The notes under the pieces were generated by a model that was not told where the DNA came from, did not search any database, and saw nothing but the letters and a program-made list of their open reading frames with translations. A DNA stretch of 64,000 nucleotides from Peronospora farinosa. Its lineage: Eukaryota > Oomycota > Peronosporomycetes > Peronosporales > Peronosporaceae. This document shows, piece by piece, positions 35,841-45,863 of this stretch (the stretch's first letter is position 1; the number at the start of each line of letters is the position of its first letter). The stretch spans positions 62,001-126,000 of the forward strand of contig CANTFK010000173.1 in NCBI GenBank assembly GCA_947646735.1, written 5' to 3'. A program made the translations under genes and the position numbers.

Positions 35841-37574
35841 TTATTCTTGCCATCCCAGGAAATCCAGCACCTCGCCACCAAGGTACAATGAACCTGTCAC
35901 GAGGACGCTCCAGTTCTCGTCCCACTGGTCGTTCTTCAAAGCATCCTTTATCAGTGGAACGCTAGCATCCTTGGTAAGCGCGCGCAGCTCATCGATGCAA
36001 TCTACGACCGAGTCTTTCACAGCAACGACGCACTTGCTCTGATTCTCCTTGATAACGTGAGTCTTCAGTGCCTTCCAGATTCGTGAAAGGGTCGTTTGCC
36101 ATGGGTGCACTTCGCTATCCACATCATCCAGCGCCGCCAACTCTTCCGGCAAATATGTGGCCAATACTTCTCCATAACCCGCAATCTCAAGAGCTTCCGA
36201 AAACGTATGAAGTTTGGCCAGACTAGGGCGGGATGAGCTCGTCGGGCAAAAGTAGACGCGATCAAAGAAATGCTTTACAAGCGGCTCGATTAGCTGTGCC
36301 ACATTGCGCTCGTGATGAATCGTAAATATGAGCACACGCTTATGAACCAGGGCTGTTCGAATTGCATCTTGGTGAAACCAGTCCGCACAACACTTAAGGC
36401 TGCGCAGCGTGTGCGCACCATCGATATAGAAACGCATCTTGTGCGCTTCATCTTCCCACAGGTGCGCTCGGCCAGGCCAAAATGCGTACTTCAGTCCTTC
36501 CTTTACCACCGGTTCAAGCGCCCAAGCCAGGTCGAGTGGTGCAGCAAGATCTTCTCCACGCCTGTGCCGCAGCCATGTAGACGCAAGTGCCACTGCTAGT
36601 CCTGCATTTGTACGCTGATAGTCTCCGTGCATACCTAGCTTACAGCCCGCTCCGTCGGGTCCAAAGCCGTCAAGCGTCGGCACACTTACAAGAGGTGTGC
36701 CAGTCTCTATGGCACATTTCTCTAGCATCTGCATAGCAAGCGGCTCCTGTGCGGTGGTAAATGCTAACACCCCGGGTTTAAAAATCCCGGCCTTTGCGCA
36801 GGCAATTAGATCAATGGTCTCGCCCAGCACACGCGTGTGGTCCAGATCAAGCGTCGAAATGCCACATACCACCGGCTTACGGAACACATTGGTAGCATCC
36901 AATCTCCCTCCTAGTCCGACTTCTAAAACAACCACGTCCACTTGTTCGTCGGCAAAGAGATGCAGCGCCATAAGCGTAAGAAAGCGAAAAAACCAGGCCA
37001 TCGGCGGGTATGGACCGCTATTTTCCTGTGTGCGTTCTAATCCACCCCACACTGCATTAAAATGCCTCAGAAACACATCGTCAGCGATGGGTTTTCCGTT
37101 GATGCGGAAGCGTTCACAGGGCGAGACAAGATGAGGCGACGTAAAAAGCCCCGTCTTGTAGCCTGCCTGACGCAAAATGCGTTCCACCATGGCACATGTA
37201 GATCCTTTGCCCTTGGTTCCAGCCACGTGCACTACTGAGAGCGCTTTGGGGGAGCTGCTGTCCACTACCTCTTCCAAGTGCAGACGTTTGAGGTAGTGTT
37301 GCATCATGGCAATGGTCTCCTCACGTGTAGATACTTGTGTGTCCTTTCCCGGCTGAAGGTCCTTAAAAGTAGAGCTCACACTCAAAAGACGCGTCAGAGC
37401 TGCTTGCACCTGTTGGCTGAGGTCGACACCACTGCTAGAGATGCTCATTGGACTGCTGGGAGTGGATGTGGTAGAGCTGCTTGCACAAGAAGGAGCCGTT
37501 TTGACTAATGCTAAAGATGAGGATATTGTTGCAGACGCATGAATGACAGAGTCGTCCGAACACTCAATAGGCAT
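35841..37574 (-). CDS. FPGS: Folylpolyglutamate synthase
   Basis: ATP-dependent ligase that adds gamma-linked glutamates to folates, keeping them in the cell and making them better cofactors for one-carbon metabolism. 577 residues from the ATG at 37574; the frame is open a little further upstream but without an ATG. Family signatures: the P-loop HVAGTKGKGSTCAMVE (about residues 117-132), TGLFTSPHLVSPCERFRING (about 141-160), VVVLEVGLGGRLDATNVF, then LDLDHTRVLGETIDLIACA and KAGIFKPGVLAF. The C-terminal ligase domain has IDGAHTLRSL. Length fits eukaryotic FPGS (about 550-590). The first 60 residues are Ser/Thr-rich, without a clear acidic-free targeting helix, so mitochondrial import is possible but not shown. 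No intron. It shares a 206-bp divergent upstream region with NOP16. Bifunctional dihydrofolate synthase/FPGS is the main alternative; sequence reading alone cannot decide. Confidence 0.95.
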   Translation of the reverse strand: MPIECSDDSVIHASATISSSLALVKTAPSCASSSTTSTPSSPMSISSSGVDLSQQVQAALTRLLSVSSTFKDLQPGKDTQVSTREETIAMMQHYLKRLHLEEVVDSSSPKALSVVHVAGTKGKGSTCAMVERILRQAGYKTGLFTSPHLVSPCERFRINGKPIADDVFLRHFNAVWGGLERTQENSGPYPPMAWFFRFLTLMALHLFADEQVDVVVLEVGLGGRLDATNVFRKPVVCGISTLDLDHTRVLGETIDLIACAKAGIFKPGVLAFTTAQEPLAMQMLEKCAIETGTPLVSVPTLDGFGPDGAGCKLGMHGDYQRTNAGLAVALASTWLRHRRGEDLAAPLDLAWALEPVVKEGLKYAFWPGRAHLWEDEAHKMRFYIDGAHTLRSLKCCADWFHQDAIRTALVHKRVLIFTIHHERNVAQLIEPLVKHFFDRVYFCPTSSSRPSLAKLHTFSEALEIAGYGEVLATYLPEELAALDDVDSEVHPWQTTLSRIWKALKTHVIKENQSKCVVAVKDSVVDCIDELRALTKDASVPLIKDALKNDQWDENWSVLVTGSLYLGGEVLDFLGWQE

Positions 37575-37780
37575 GTTACAATAGATAAAAATTATCAAAG
37601 ACGACAATTTAGCAATGGGCTCGAACGTATTCTAGCAGCTTATTTTTCAGCCGAAGCTCTTTTTCGTGGGTTCAACAAGTAAAGTTTCACTTATGCAGAT
37701 GGGTGTCACTAAAGTGAACTTAATCATTGGTTGGTGGTGCCGACACGTTTTTCTACCATTAAAGCTCAAAATTGCAGAAA
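37575..37780. promoter_or_regulatory. Bidirectional promoter region FPGS / NOP16
   Basis: 206 bp separate two divergent start codons, so both promoters and 5' leaders must lie here or overlap. An ATTGGTTGGTGG stretch (inverted CCAAT) is at about 37725. No reliable oomycete Inr/FPR element was identified by eye. Confidence 0.55.
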
Positions 37781-38281
37781 ATGGGGCGGTTGGGCGTATC
37801 ACTCAAGAAGCGCGACAAGGTTCCACAGCGTCGCAAACAAAAGCCTCTACGCAAGTTTAAGACCAAATTCGTTTGTGATCCAAAGGTGCAACAGATCTGG
37901 GATCATAACCTCACCACTCGTCAAAACTATGCTAATCTCGGTCTAGAGGCCAATCCAAACGCCTACGCAACTCTTCGCGAGAGCATTTTGGGCGCAGATG
38001 GGACTCTTGAGGCAGCAGACGAAGCGCGTCTCTTTGAAGTGCCCGACAGTGACTTTCTGGGTGACCGTAATCCCAAGCGTATCGCTAATTACGTCTCTGA
38101 GGAGGAAGCCAAGTATCTACGTAAGCTCATCGCCAAGCACGGCAACGACTACACGAAAATGGGACGTGATATAAAGATTAACAACATGCAGTGGACCGAA
38201 CAAAAGCTGCGTCGACGTTGCGCCCGTCTAGCGCTACTGGACGCGAACCTCATTAGTCAATCACAGGGTGAACAAGCGTAG
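37781..38281 (+). CDS. NOP16: Ribosome biogenesis protein NOP16
   Basis: Nucleolar factor required for 60S subunit (25S/28S rRNA) maturation. 166 residues from the ATG at 37781; a TTG three codons upstream is not a likely start. The N-terminus is strongly basic (LKKRDKVPQRRKQKPLRKFK), giving nuclear/nucleolar targeting. The family core follows: IWDHNLTTRQNYANLGLEAN (about residues 48-67), then the C-terminal block EEEAKYLRKLIAKHGNDYTK (about 107-126) and INNMQWTEQKLRRRCARL. Length matches NOP16 of other eukaryotes (about 170-230). No intron. Divergent from FPGS, which suggests shared regulatory DNA. Confidence 0.93.
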   Translation: MGRLGVSLKKRDKVPQRRKQKPLRKFKTKFVCDPKVQQIWDHNLTTRQNYANLGLEANPNAYATLRESILGADGTLEAADEARLFEVPDSDFLGDRNPKRIANYVSEEEAKYLRKLIAKHGNDYTKMGRDIKINNMQWTEQKLRRRCARLALLDANLISQSQGEQA

Positions 38282-38607
38282 AACTGAGAGTTACAAATAG
38301 ATATTCAATGTATTTTGCAACAAGCGAGGCTATTTGCCCTGGGAATTACGTGGATTCTCTATTCTCAATGCGCTTTGCTGCGCCTCTTCACACTTTACAG
38401 AAAACGCTGCGGTCGCACGCGTTTGACAACTATTAAGCCCTTCCTAAAGCCCATTTTTTCAATTCTGTGCTATACAATTACCTGGCGGCTTCCAGCAACG
38501 CGCGCGTGACGTATGATGGGAGCTCTGATACACTAATAATTACGCCGTAGCTCTGTGCGCTGCTGCTCTTGATCTTTGTCGCTTGTTTCAGTTGAAATCC
38601 ATTTTTT

Positions 38608-41148
38608 CTAGCCAGACGACACAGTAACATGTTGCAGCTGAGGTGGCGTCTGCTCGGGAGATGACGGGTTCGACGCTGAAGTTGGTGACACCGACGACGG
38701 CGACGAAAATGGCATTGCTGATGATGATGCTTTTGCATACGGACTTCGAACACGCGCTTGAAACGACAAAGATGGCGGTGGCGAGACACCACCGCATGTA
38801 GATGACGATGAAAATCCGCTGGTAGAGCCCACCGTACCGGTCGTTGCCACCGAAGACGTCGAGCACAACGAGCCAGAAGGTGACGAGACAGAAACTGCCG
38901 CAGGTCGTTGCATTTGTTTCAATACTCCAGTCGACAAACTCGCCACGTCACTGAACGCAGACCTAGCCTTAGCACTAGTTCCATTGCCGCAAGCAGCTAA
39001 AGACCCATTAATTCCTTTCCTTGCCCCTGCACTCGCGGCGGCCTTCATTGCTGCAGTGACGCTACCGGCAAGTTCCAGCGTAGCAGCAGCAGCAGCATGT
39101 GCATTAGCAGCTTCTTGAGCCTCGTCATTGACTGCATTTACCACCACATGCGGCAGCTTCTTGTGCGCCACGGCACGCTTGTGATATGCACGCTTAGCCG
39201 CACGCAATTGATTTTGCACCTGGCAGCGTGGGCACGGACCGCCCTTACGGTGACGATGTTTCGTGCCTTCCACCTTGTGCTCAGTGGCTTCAATTTTGTG
39301 CTTTAGGTCGCGCAGGTCTTGAGGAAGATTCGTCAGGTCCGGCAGCGGCAGATTCTCAAGCTTAGACAAAGCCATCTTGGAAAGTGATGCGCCAGGCCCC
39401 ACAATCCCTTTAACATCAAGGTCTTGCTCCGAAAACGTCCCTTCTAGATCAGCAAACGTTTCCTGCATCTTAAGTGTCATAAGCCGCTTGCGTTCTTCGC
39501 GCTTTTTCGGCGTCTTCTTCTCCCCCTTGCCAGAGGATTTGCCGCTACCAAGTCCGTTTTCGTGACCGGTAGCAAGCAGAGGCACAAACCCACATATAGC
39601 TGACCCGTCTGTGCCATCAAAACCGTGTTGCTGACCGCCAAAGGCAAGACTTGTCGCTAAAGACCCACCAAGCTGGTGCGCTCGTGACCCCAATCCATGT
39701 GCCAAATTATCCTCGCCGTTGCTTGGGACATTAAAATTCACAAGCTGCACCTGATTCTTGTAAGGGTGGTGCAGCTTCCTCTTGTGTAGACAGGAGCTCA
39801 GAATATGGCTTACAGTGCGGTTCTGGAATGTACCAAAATCCAAGCTATTCCAATCTTCGACAACATCTACATTCGATGGGCTCTTGCTACTAATAGGGCT
39901 CGAAGCCATAACGTTACCGTTAGTTTGGTGAAGCGAACGCTGGGTTTGAATCATCGTGAGCTCATTAATGGTCGATTTCGAAGACATATTTATTCCAATG
40001 GCAGCTCGCGCATCCATGCCCGCAGAAGTCGATGCTTTCCGAGTCACACCATTAGCCTGCAACATCAGCTGCTCTTGTTGCTCACGGCGCTGTGCAGCCT
40101 CCAAATCCCACTGCAAAAACCGGTTCTCACGGTCGCACAGCACAGCGTGATCTATCGACGAGAGCAGATCACGCTCGTACTTGTCGTTCTCCATACCCCA
40201 CACATAACCTTCTTCATCTTCATCCTTTTTGCTCTCGTCGTCTGTTACAGCTTTGTTTCCCACATCCGGCAAAACTGATACCGGCAAACCTTGTGTGCTG
40301 GTTAGTCGTGATAGCTTCGCACGCTTGACGGGCGGGCCAGAAGATAGCGCGGTACTGCCCAGCACGAGGTCCAAGTCGTCGTCGTCATCTTCAAATAGTG
40401 CAGCAGTGACAGACGTGTTACTAAGTGGTGAGTTGGTCACAGCAACAGTAAGTAGCTTGTGTGATACGATTGTCATGTCCTGTCCTCGTACACCTTCCGT
40501 CATAGTTTTTGCTGCATCAGTCGTCTTCTGCTGTAAAAATCCATTAGTACCACGTTTCATGAACGGCGACGCAGTAGGTGGAATCATTGGCGTTACTGTC
40601 GTCATGTTACTGATCTTTGCATTCGTCGTGATCTCATTAAGTGCAAGTAATTCCGGATGTTGAAAGTCAAACACGTCCATGTGTTGATCAATATCATCAA
40701 GATCAAGATCCATCCAACGCTGCAAATCGTCCTGCATGTCCATCTCCTTTTCATTTTCATTAGCTACTATTCTAGCAATAGTATCATCATCATCTTCAAG
40801 TCGTTGTGCTACTTCATCTTCTTCCTGTGTACGCGATAGTGGGAACAGTCGCAATAGCTCTTCATCCTGATTTACAAGCGAATCCACACGTTGGACAGTC
40901 TCATTCGCATCACATGAACTCTCAGAAAATTCCTTCATTATATGAAGAAATTCAACACACGTTTGGCTTCGCATGTCCGAAGATCCGTCATCTTTAATCG
41001 CGTCTTTCGTGGCGCCTGGTGCGACATTCGACGAGCAAATTGCACGCACACGTTGCGCATTGGTGCTTTCGAAAGGAATATGAAGACGTAGTGGCTTCTC
41101 TAGTCGCGAAGGCACCACGGTGGCCGCTTCATTGGTCGACGTCATCAT
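38608..41148 (-). CDS. Uncharacterised 846-residue protein with CPRC motif
   Basis: Intact frame of 846 codons starting MMTSTNEAATV. No family recognised. The N-terminal half is acidic (DDDDTIARIVANENEKEMDM, EDDDDDLDLVL) with a SRxxR-type low-complexity context. A basic segment KTPKKREERKRLMTLKM (about residues 560-580) is followed by a helical stretch (DLRDLKHKIEATEHKVEGTK) and a short cysteine knuckle, HRHRKGGPCPRCQ (CPRC at 639-642), then QLRAAKRAYHKRAVAHKK. The C-terminus has an Ala-rich run and a Ser/Pro-rich tail. The most protein-like part is about 560-690, which could be a small metal-binding or nucleic-acid-binding module. A nuclear regulatory protein is a guess from composition only. 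It converges on NOP16, with 326 bp between the stop codons. Confidence 0.75.
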   Translation of the reverse strand: MMTSTNEAATVVPSRLEKPLRLHIPFESTNAQRVRAICSSNVAPGATKDAIKDDGSSDMRSQTCVEFLHIMKEFSESSCDANETVQRVDSLVNQDEELLRLFPLSRTQEEDEVAQRLEDDDDTIARIVANENEKEMDMQDDLQRWMDLDLDDIDQHMDVFDFQHPELLALNEITTNAKISNMTTVTPMIPPTASPFMKRGTNGFLQQKTTDAAKTMTEGVRGQDMTIVSHKLLTVAVTNSPLSNTSVTAALFEDDDDDLDLVLGSTALSSGPPVKRAKLSRLTSTQGLPVSVLPDVGNKAVTDDESKKDEDEEGYVWGMENDKYERDLLSSIDHAVLCDRENRFLQWDLEAAQRREQQEQLMLQANGVTRKASTSAGMDARAAIGINMSSKSTINELTMIQTQRSLHQTNGNVMASSPISSKSPSNVDVVEDWNSLDFGTFQNRTVSHILSSCLHKRKLHHPYKNQVQLVNFNVPSNGEDNLAHGLGSRAHQLGGSLATSLAFGGQQHGFDGTDGSAICGFVPLLATGHENGLGSGKSSGKGEKKTPKKREERKRLMTLKMQETFADLEGTFSEQDLDVKGIVGPGASLSKMALSKLENLPLPDLTNLPQDLRDLKHKIEATEHKVEGTKHRHRKGGPCPRCQVQNQLRAAKRAYHKRAVAHKKLPHVVVNAVNDEAQEAANAHAAAAATLELAGSVTAAMKAAASAGARKGINGSLAACGNGTSAKARSAFSDVASLSTGVLKQMQRPAAVSVSSPSGSLCSTSSVATTGTVGSTSGFSSSSTCGGVSPPPSLSFQARVRSPYAKASSSAMPFSSPSSVSPTSASNPSSPEQTPPQLQHVTVSSG

Positions 41149-42106
41149 ATCGGCGTAAGGTCAGTACTCTACTAGCAAGCTTAGGCAATTATCTTTGCTT
41201 GTTAAGACTGCCCGACCACAACAACGAAACCGCATCGAGTTTTACGATATGCTTATACTTTACATTTGTTAAATCCATAATCATGATAGACAGGGTATAA
41301 AATATGATGTTTCCAGTCCAGTTCAGCTGGCGTTCAGGTTTTGCACCCGCAGGCATCTACACCGATACAAGCGCAAACAATCAGCTCGGTTAGGTTTAGG
41401 GTGGGACTGATTTTACTTTACTTTTGTAAGCTACTTAAAGGATAAACGCGTGGCATTTTTTTCTACTTTGGTCAATCGTGTCAGCCAGAATGATGGCTAC
41501 ATATTTGCTTCAATGTAGAAAAAAATCAGCGTTTTCTGTCTACAATGTCCACTGTTCCTCCCAAAAATGGCTGGCGCAGGGACGTTATAGCTCAGATTTT
41601 TTCGGCGTTTCATATTAGACCAGGCAAAAAAATTTAATGACTTAGATTAGACATACATACATATTGTCTTGTTCGATTAACAAAAGTATCTGTGACGACT
41701 GGAGTAAATTCATAATGGATGTATGATACACGACCCTTTTCTACTTAAAACACACAAATACTATATTTTAAACACCAGGTAAAAAACCTTTGATCCAATT
41801 TACTAATTGAATTTTTTAAATTTTAAAAAAAAAAAAAATTTAAAAAAAAAAAAAAAAAATAATTTTTTTTTATTTTTTTTTTTCTTGGGGGGGAAAAAAA
41901 ATAATTATTTCTTTTTTTATTTAATTTTTTTTTTTTTTTAAAAAAATAAAAAAACCCCCCTTTTATAAAAAAAAATTTAATTAAAAAATTAAATTAAAAA
42001 AAAAATTTTAAAAAAAAAAAAAAAAAAAAAAAAATAATAAAAAAAAAACCCCCCCCCTGGGGGGGGGGGGGGGATCCATAATTAAAAAAAAACCAAAAAC
42101 AAAAAC

Positions 42107-42167
<61 letters not shown>

Positions 42168-42317
42168 AATATTTTTTTTTTTTAATTTTATTATTGTATT
42201 CTCATCAAGTCGTCTGTTGTTATTTAGTGAACTGTATGTTTCTTAGCAAGTTTGCTCGTAATACAGATTATTAGGCAAGTATAACAGCTACAGTAAACGT
42301 TGCTGCAAGCTACCATT
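41149..42317. other. Intergenic region with extreme homopolymer tract
   Basis: 41149-41800 is ordinary intergenic DNA, the upstream region of the minus-strand 846-residue gene. From about 41810 to 42185 the sequence is almost only runs of A, T, C and G, including nine or so C next to 14 or more G at 42049-42073. No coding or RNA feature. It may be a real low-complexity region or an assembly/consensus artefact. Confidence 0.6.
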
Positions 42318-42860
42318 TCATATTAGCTGTACATCCGTTTGTGCCTCTTGTTGGAAAGAGCAACAATGCTCCAATTTGAAATGTTCCAGAATGGCACTTT
42401 CTAGTGCTAAATTTTCTTGCTGTAATTGCTCCGAGTTGGACTGCAAGGCCGATGCACTCGACTTCTTTCGCTCACGGTAACGACGCTGACGCAAATTTTG
42501 CAGTTGGCGCGCGTGTTGTCTTCTACAACCAGAAATGACAGGTGAAAGTAAAGAGTAAAGCTGAAGGTATTTAGCACACAGCTCTTCGTACCTGTCAAGT
42601 TTTGCTGCTGTCTTGTTGCTTCTCTCATCATCTTTAGTTTGATGGCGAGCACCAGAACTTGGATAGTTTGGTTCAGCTGATAAACCAACTACACGATTGT
42701 TTTGTAATACAAGACTCGAGCTTTTACACTTGTTTTTCTGATGCGTGTGTGTAAGAGTAGCCAACACTTCGTCAGGCTCGCCGCACAATATGAATTTCAG
42801 CGACATCGAGGCCATCTTGTTTTTTGCTTTTCTCAAATAAAAAAGAACTGAGCTTCTCAT
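42318..42860 (-). CDS. Small bZIP-like protein
   Basis: 180 residues from the ATG at 42860 (MRSSVLFYLRKAKNK); an internal ATG at 42815 (MASMSLKF) is a possible alternative. Near the C-terminus is a basic region followed by a short leucine zipper: RQLQNLRQRRYRERKKSS (residues about 118-135), then leucines at 139, 146 and 153 spaced seven apart. The spacing from Arg129 to the first zipper Leu fits bZIP factors. The normally invariant Asn eight residues before that Arg is Gln121 (the neighbour is Asn122), so the DNA-contact signature is non-canonical. Oomycetes are known to have bZIPs with altered key residues. Probably nuclear and DNA-binding; partner and target unknown. Its start lies 99 bp from the end of the TRMT11-like gene, on the same strand. 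Confidence 0.65.
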   Translation of the reverse strand: MRSSVLFYLRKAKNKMASMSLKFILCGEPDEVLATLTHTHQKNKCKSSSLVLQNNRVVGLSAEPNYPSSGARHQTKDDERSNKTAAKLDRYEELCAKYLQLYSLLSPVISGCRRQHARQLQNLRQRRYRERKKSSASALQSNSEQLQQENLALESAILEHFKLEHCCSFQQEAQTDVQLI

Positions 42861-42959
42861 AAAAGAGCTCCCCACCGTTACCTTTCTCGCAAAAACGGAG
42901 CGTTCGGCCTCGACGTTTCTCTATTAGTCATTTCGTAAGAACTGTGGTTTTCTTTCTAT

Positions 42960-44420
42960 CTAGTGCAGTTGTAGTCCTTCAACGTCGTCGGACTTGCGCT
43001 TTCGGATTTTCTCTCGCAAATTCGCAAAGCTTACATCACCTGGGTTGGTTTTAACTGATGTCACTGCACTTCCAATCATATCCATCTCCGTTACGGATGG
43101 AGTACGCTTCACCATTGTAATGAGGCGTCTCGCGTACTTTTTTGTCAGTTTCTGCTCCGAATTCGCTATTACCTCCAAGCAAGGGTGGCGTGGCAGATCG
43201 GCATCGGTGTATTCGTAAGTCGTAGGCAAGAGATACACTAATCTCCCGCCCTCACGCAGTGTCTGAGCTGAAAACTCCAATAGGTCCGTCATCACATCTT
43301 CTGCCGCGTAAGGCTGGGTGGGCGCAATGTAATTTGTTTGTTTAAGAGCGGTGTTAACATCACTCTTGATCTGACGCTTTCGCCCACTCTTGCGAGCGCC
43401 CGCGCGAATACCATACGGCGGATCGCACACCACCGCATCGAAGAAACCACAAGACTGCTTTACAAAAGGTGACACAGAATTGTCAGCGCGCACAAGCTCC
43501 GGAAGTGGCAGACCGTATTGTTTAAAGTTAGTTACAACGTTGACGCGCTCCTTGCCATCGATCACACGGTCTGAGGGGACGACACCAGCACCTGTGACAC
43601 CGACGCCAGTTCCAAGAAGGACACGAATGTCAATATCTGTGCCGTAGCACATGGCACCGTGAGTTCCGCATGGAATTAAGACACTGCCGGTGCCTACAAA
43701 TGGGTCTATCACCAAGTCTCCTGGCTGCACTAGGGCCATGTTGCTCATCAGTAGCGCCATCTCCGACTCCATTGACGTGGGGCCAATGTAGGCTCTACGC
43801 TTTAGCGTCTGTTTGTCGACGAGATCTCGACCACCGCCACGTCCTCGATTCTTTTCACTACCTGCTAGTTCACGCAGAAAGAAAATCTGCTTGGGCTTTA
43901 TGTCCGGATGCAGATCCTGATCCAGTCCCAATTCCTCCAGAACCAGAAAAGTCTCGTCTGGATTCTTCATTTGCACAGGTCCAGCAAAGGGCAACACGTG
44001 ACGGAAACGTTCACGTCGTTTCTGCTGCTCGTCCATACTGAGCTTTTTACCAAACACACTTACATTTATGCGCCACGAGCATAGTTTGTCTTGTAAAATC
44101 TGCTGCTTGTGAGGCCCTTGGAAGTTCTCCACTGATGTCACGAGCTCGTCGTAGCCACCTCCATTAGCTGTGTGGCCCCATACTTCATATACGCCCTTGA
44201 CGAGAATTCCACGCTCAGAAAGAAACTTAGCATGTTCCAATGATGGTAAGTGCAAGCGAACAAGCGGTGAACTTTCGGGTTCTGGAAGTTCTTGGGTCTT
44301 TGGGTCTTTCAACACCGTATCAGTGATGCCTGGAAGATTTTGCATCGTTAGAAGAGCTTCCAACTCTGGATAACGGAAACCAAAGTGCTGGTGCACGAAA
44401 AACACCAAATACTCGGGCAT
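42960..44420 (-). CDS. TRMT11: tRNA (guanine10-N2)-methyltransferase, TRMT11 type
   Basis: Catalytic subunit that methylates N2 of guanosine 10 in cytosolic tRNAs using S-adenosylmethionine, normally with the small activator TRMT112. 486 residues from the ATG at 44420; the frame is open upstream but only with a non-ATG codon. The N-terminal part MPEYLVFFVHQHFGFRYPEL matches the start of the family and leads to a THUMP-like region. AYIGPTSMESEMALLMSNMA precedes the SAM-binding motif DPFVGTGSVLIPCGTHG (239-255) and GTDID. The catalytic motif is DPPYGIRAGARKSGR (333-347), the DPPY of N-methyltransferases with the family-specific IRAGARK extension. Length and motif order match human TRMT11. No intron. 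Confidence 0.95.
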   Translation of the reverse strand: MPEYLVFFVHQHFGFRYPELEALLTMQNLPGITDTVLKDPKTQELPEPESSPLVRLHLPSLEHAKFLSERGILVKGVYEVWGHTANGGGYDELVTSVENFQGPHKQQILQDKLCSWRINVSVFGKKLSMDEQQKRRERFRHVLPFAGPVQMKNPDETFLVLEELGLDQDLHPDIKPKQIFFLRELAGSEKNRGRGGGRDLVDKQTLKRRAYIGPTSMESEMALLMSNMALVQPGDLVIDPFVGTGSVLIPCGTHGAMCYGTDIDIRVLLGTGVGVTGAGVVPSDRVIDGKERVNVVTNFKQYGLPLPELVRADNSVSPFVKQSCGFFDAVVCDPPYGIRAGARKSGRKRQIKSDVNTALKQTNYIAPTQPYAAEDVMTDLLEFSAQTLREGGRLVYLLPTTYEYTDADLPRHPCLEVIANSEQKLTKKYARRLITMVKRTPSVTEMDMIGSAVTSVKTNPGDVSFANLREKIRKRKSDDVEGLQLH

Positions 44421-45717
44421 TTTTAATTTCAAATTTGAGTCGATCGAAGAATGAAAGCGGAGGTTAGACTGCACAGCCAAGCACTGGATGACAATAGCTT
44501 GATGGTATGTTTATAACTGGAAAAGGTATAAGATTGGTGTAAAAACACATGAACCGCTTGTCTTGTTAACTCCTAAAAAGTTATAACCTTGGCGCTCACG
44601 TAGAACGGTGTATGTCCATTCCACGCTATTTGCCAAGTTGTTATTGGTGTGCAAACGCCGCCATCGGTAAGCGATTGCTCCAATGACAGTGCCCACACCC
44701 CAACGAGTGCGTAACCCGTGCGCTCAACACCAAGCACAGAATATACGCACTCAAAGTTTAATGTTCGTCTGCAAAGAATCTGCAGTCAACTTTGGTTGTA
44801 AAGTGCAACGATAACAAGCACTTCTTGTCTGGGGCGCGTTGTAAAATGTAAATCTTTTTCGATTCGAAAGTGTACTGTATGTAGTATGTAAGCACCATGT
44901 CCGGACACAGTTGTGCTATCTGTATGACTGTCACGACAGCTATTATTTAGACGATTTCCGACAAACACGCCAGGCTGCGAAAGACAAGAAAAAGGTTTAG
45001 GTACATATCGGCAGTCTGTTAACGTTTCGACGGAATCGCAGTAATTATTAGAAACAATTCGTGCACTGAACCTACATTACAGGCATGGATGTCCCTTGGT
45101 ACAGATATATAGAATTCCTTCCGTTGGCTTCTCACACGACCCAGATTTCCGGCTGCGGGGGCCATCGTGGTATTGCATTTAGTCAGGCAAACTCTGATGC
45201 ATATTTAGGGGTGCTGACACATAGTCAATGAGATCTTTTGATGCATTGTCGACCAGGACGATTAGGGAGAAGCTTAGGTGAGCAAGGCTCCTCGTATTGT
45301 CGTTAATTTAAGCTTCCAGAACCAACGTGATTCAATCTGTCAGGATTGATGGAGAACGGCGCGTACTTAAGCGGTGTGACATGACCACCAACTTGGGTAT
45401 GTGACTTGTTATCAATCGGAGTGATGTATCGTTGGGCCGTATGTGAGGTATTACTACCTATTGACGAAACGATATCAGCGCATTGTCTGAATGCTTTTAA
45501 GTTTTATTAGCTCAGTTCTTCTGGACTAAAAAAGTTCATGTTACGCAGCTTAGAAAATGTTGAGTATGTGACCATATTAAGACTATGGACAGCAATTCCA
45601 AACTCGTGACGTAACTTCGAGCAGCACCACTTGAAATGATTAATATCTCAATATATCATGCAAACGAATTCCTTGTGGCTGCAACGAGTACAGCCACGTA
45701 TGTACGATGTTAAAGCG
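44421..45717. other. Intergenic, partly a duplicated segment
   Basis: 44421-45343 shows no supported gene or RNA. 45344-45717 belongs to the 520-bp segment that has a second copy at 52444-52965. It is the 3' flank of the antiporter gene. Confidence 0.6.
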
Positions 45718-45863
45718 CTACTGTCCCGTAGCCTTACCGCGGTGCAGCGTGACGAAACCAGCGCCTCCACCGACGCTGCTGCTACTCGATTCGAGGCGTG
45801 AACGTCGTCGTGACAGCCGACTAGACCGCATTCGGTCTCCACCCCCGGCACTGGAGTTCGGCG
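45344..45863. repeat. Segmental duplication, copy 1 (antiporter 3' end)
   Basis: 520 bp, from GATTGATGGAGAACGGCG to TTCGGCG, match 52444-52965 in the same orientation with roughly 16 substitutions and two single-base insertions in A runs. This copy includes the last 49 or so codons and the stop of the antiporter gene and looks like the original, since here the coding frame is continuous. Confidence 0.9.

Noticed and set aside
37575..37607. Upstream extension of FPGS to 37607
   Set aside because: The only upstream start there is TTG; the first ATG in frame is at 37574.
44421..44480. Twenty-residue upstream extension of the TRMT11-type gene
   Set aside because: It would start at TTG; homology to the family begins at the ATG at 44420 (MPEYLVFF).
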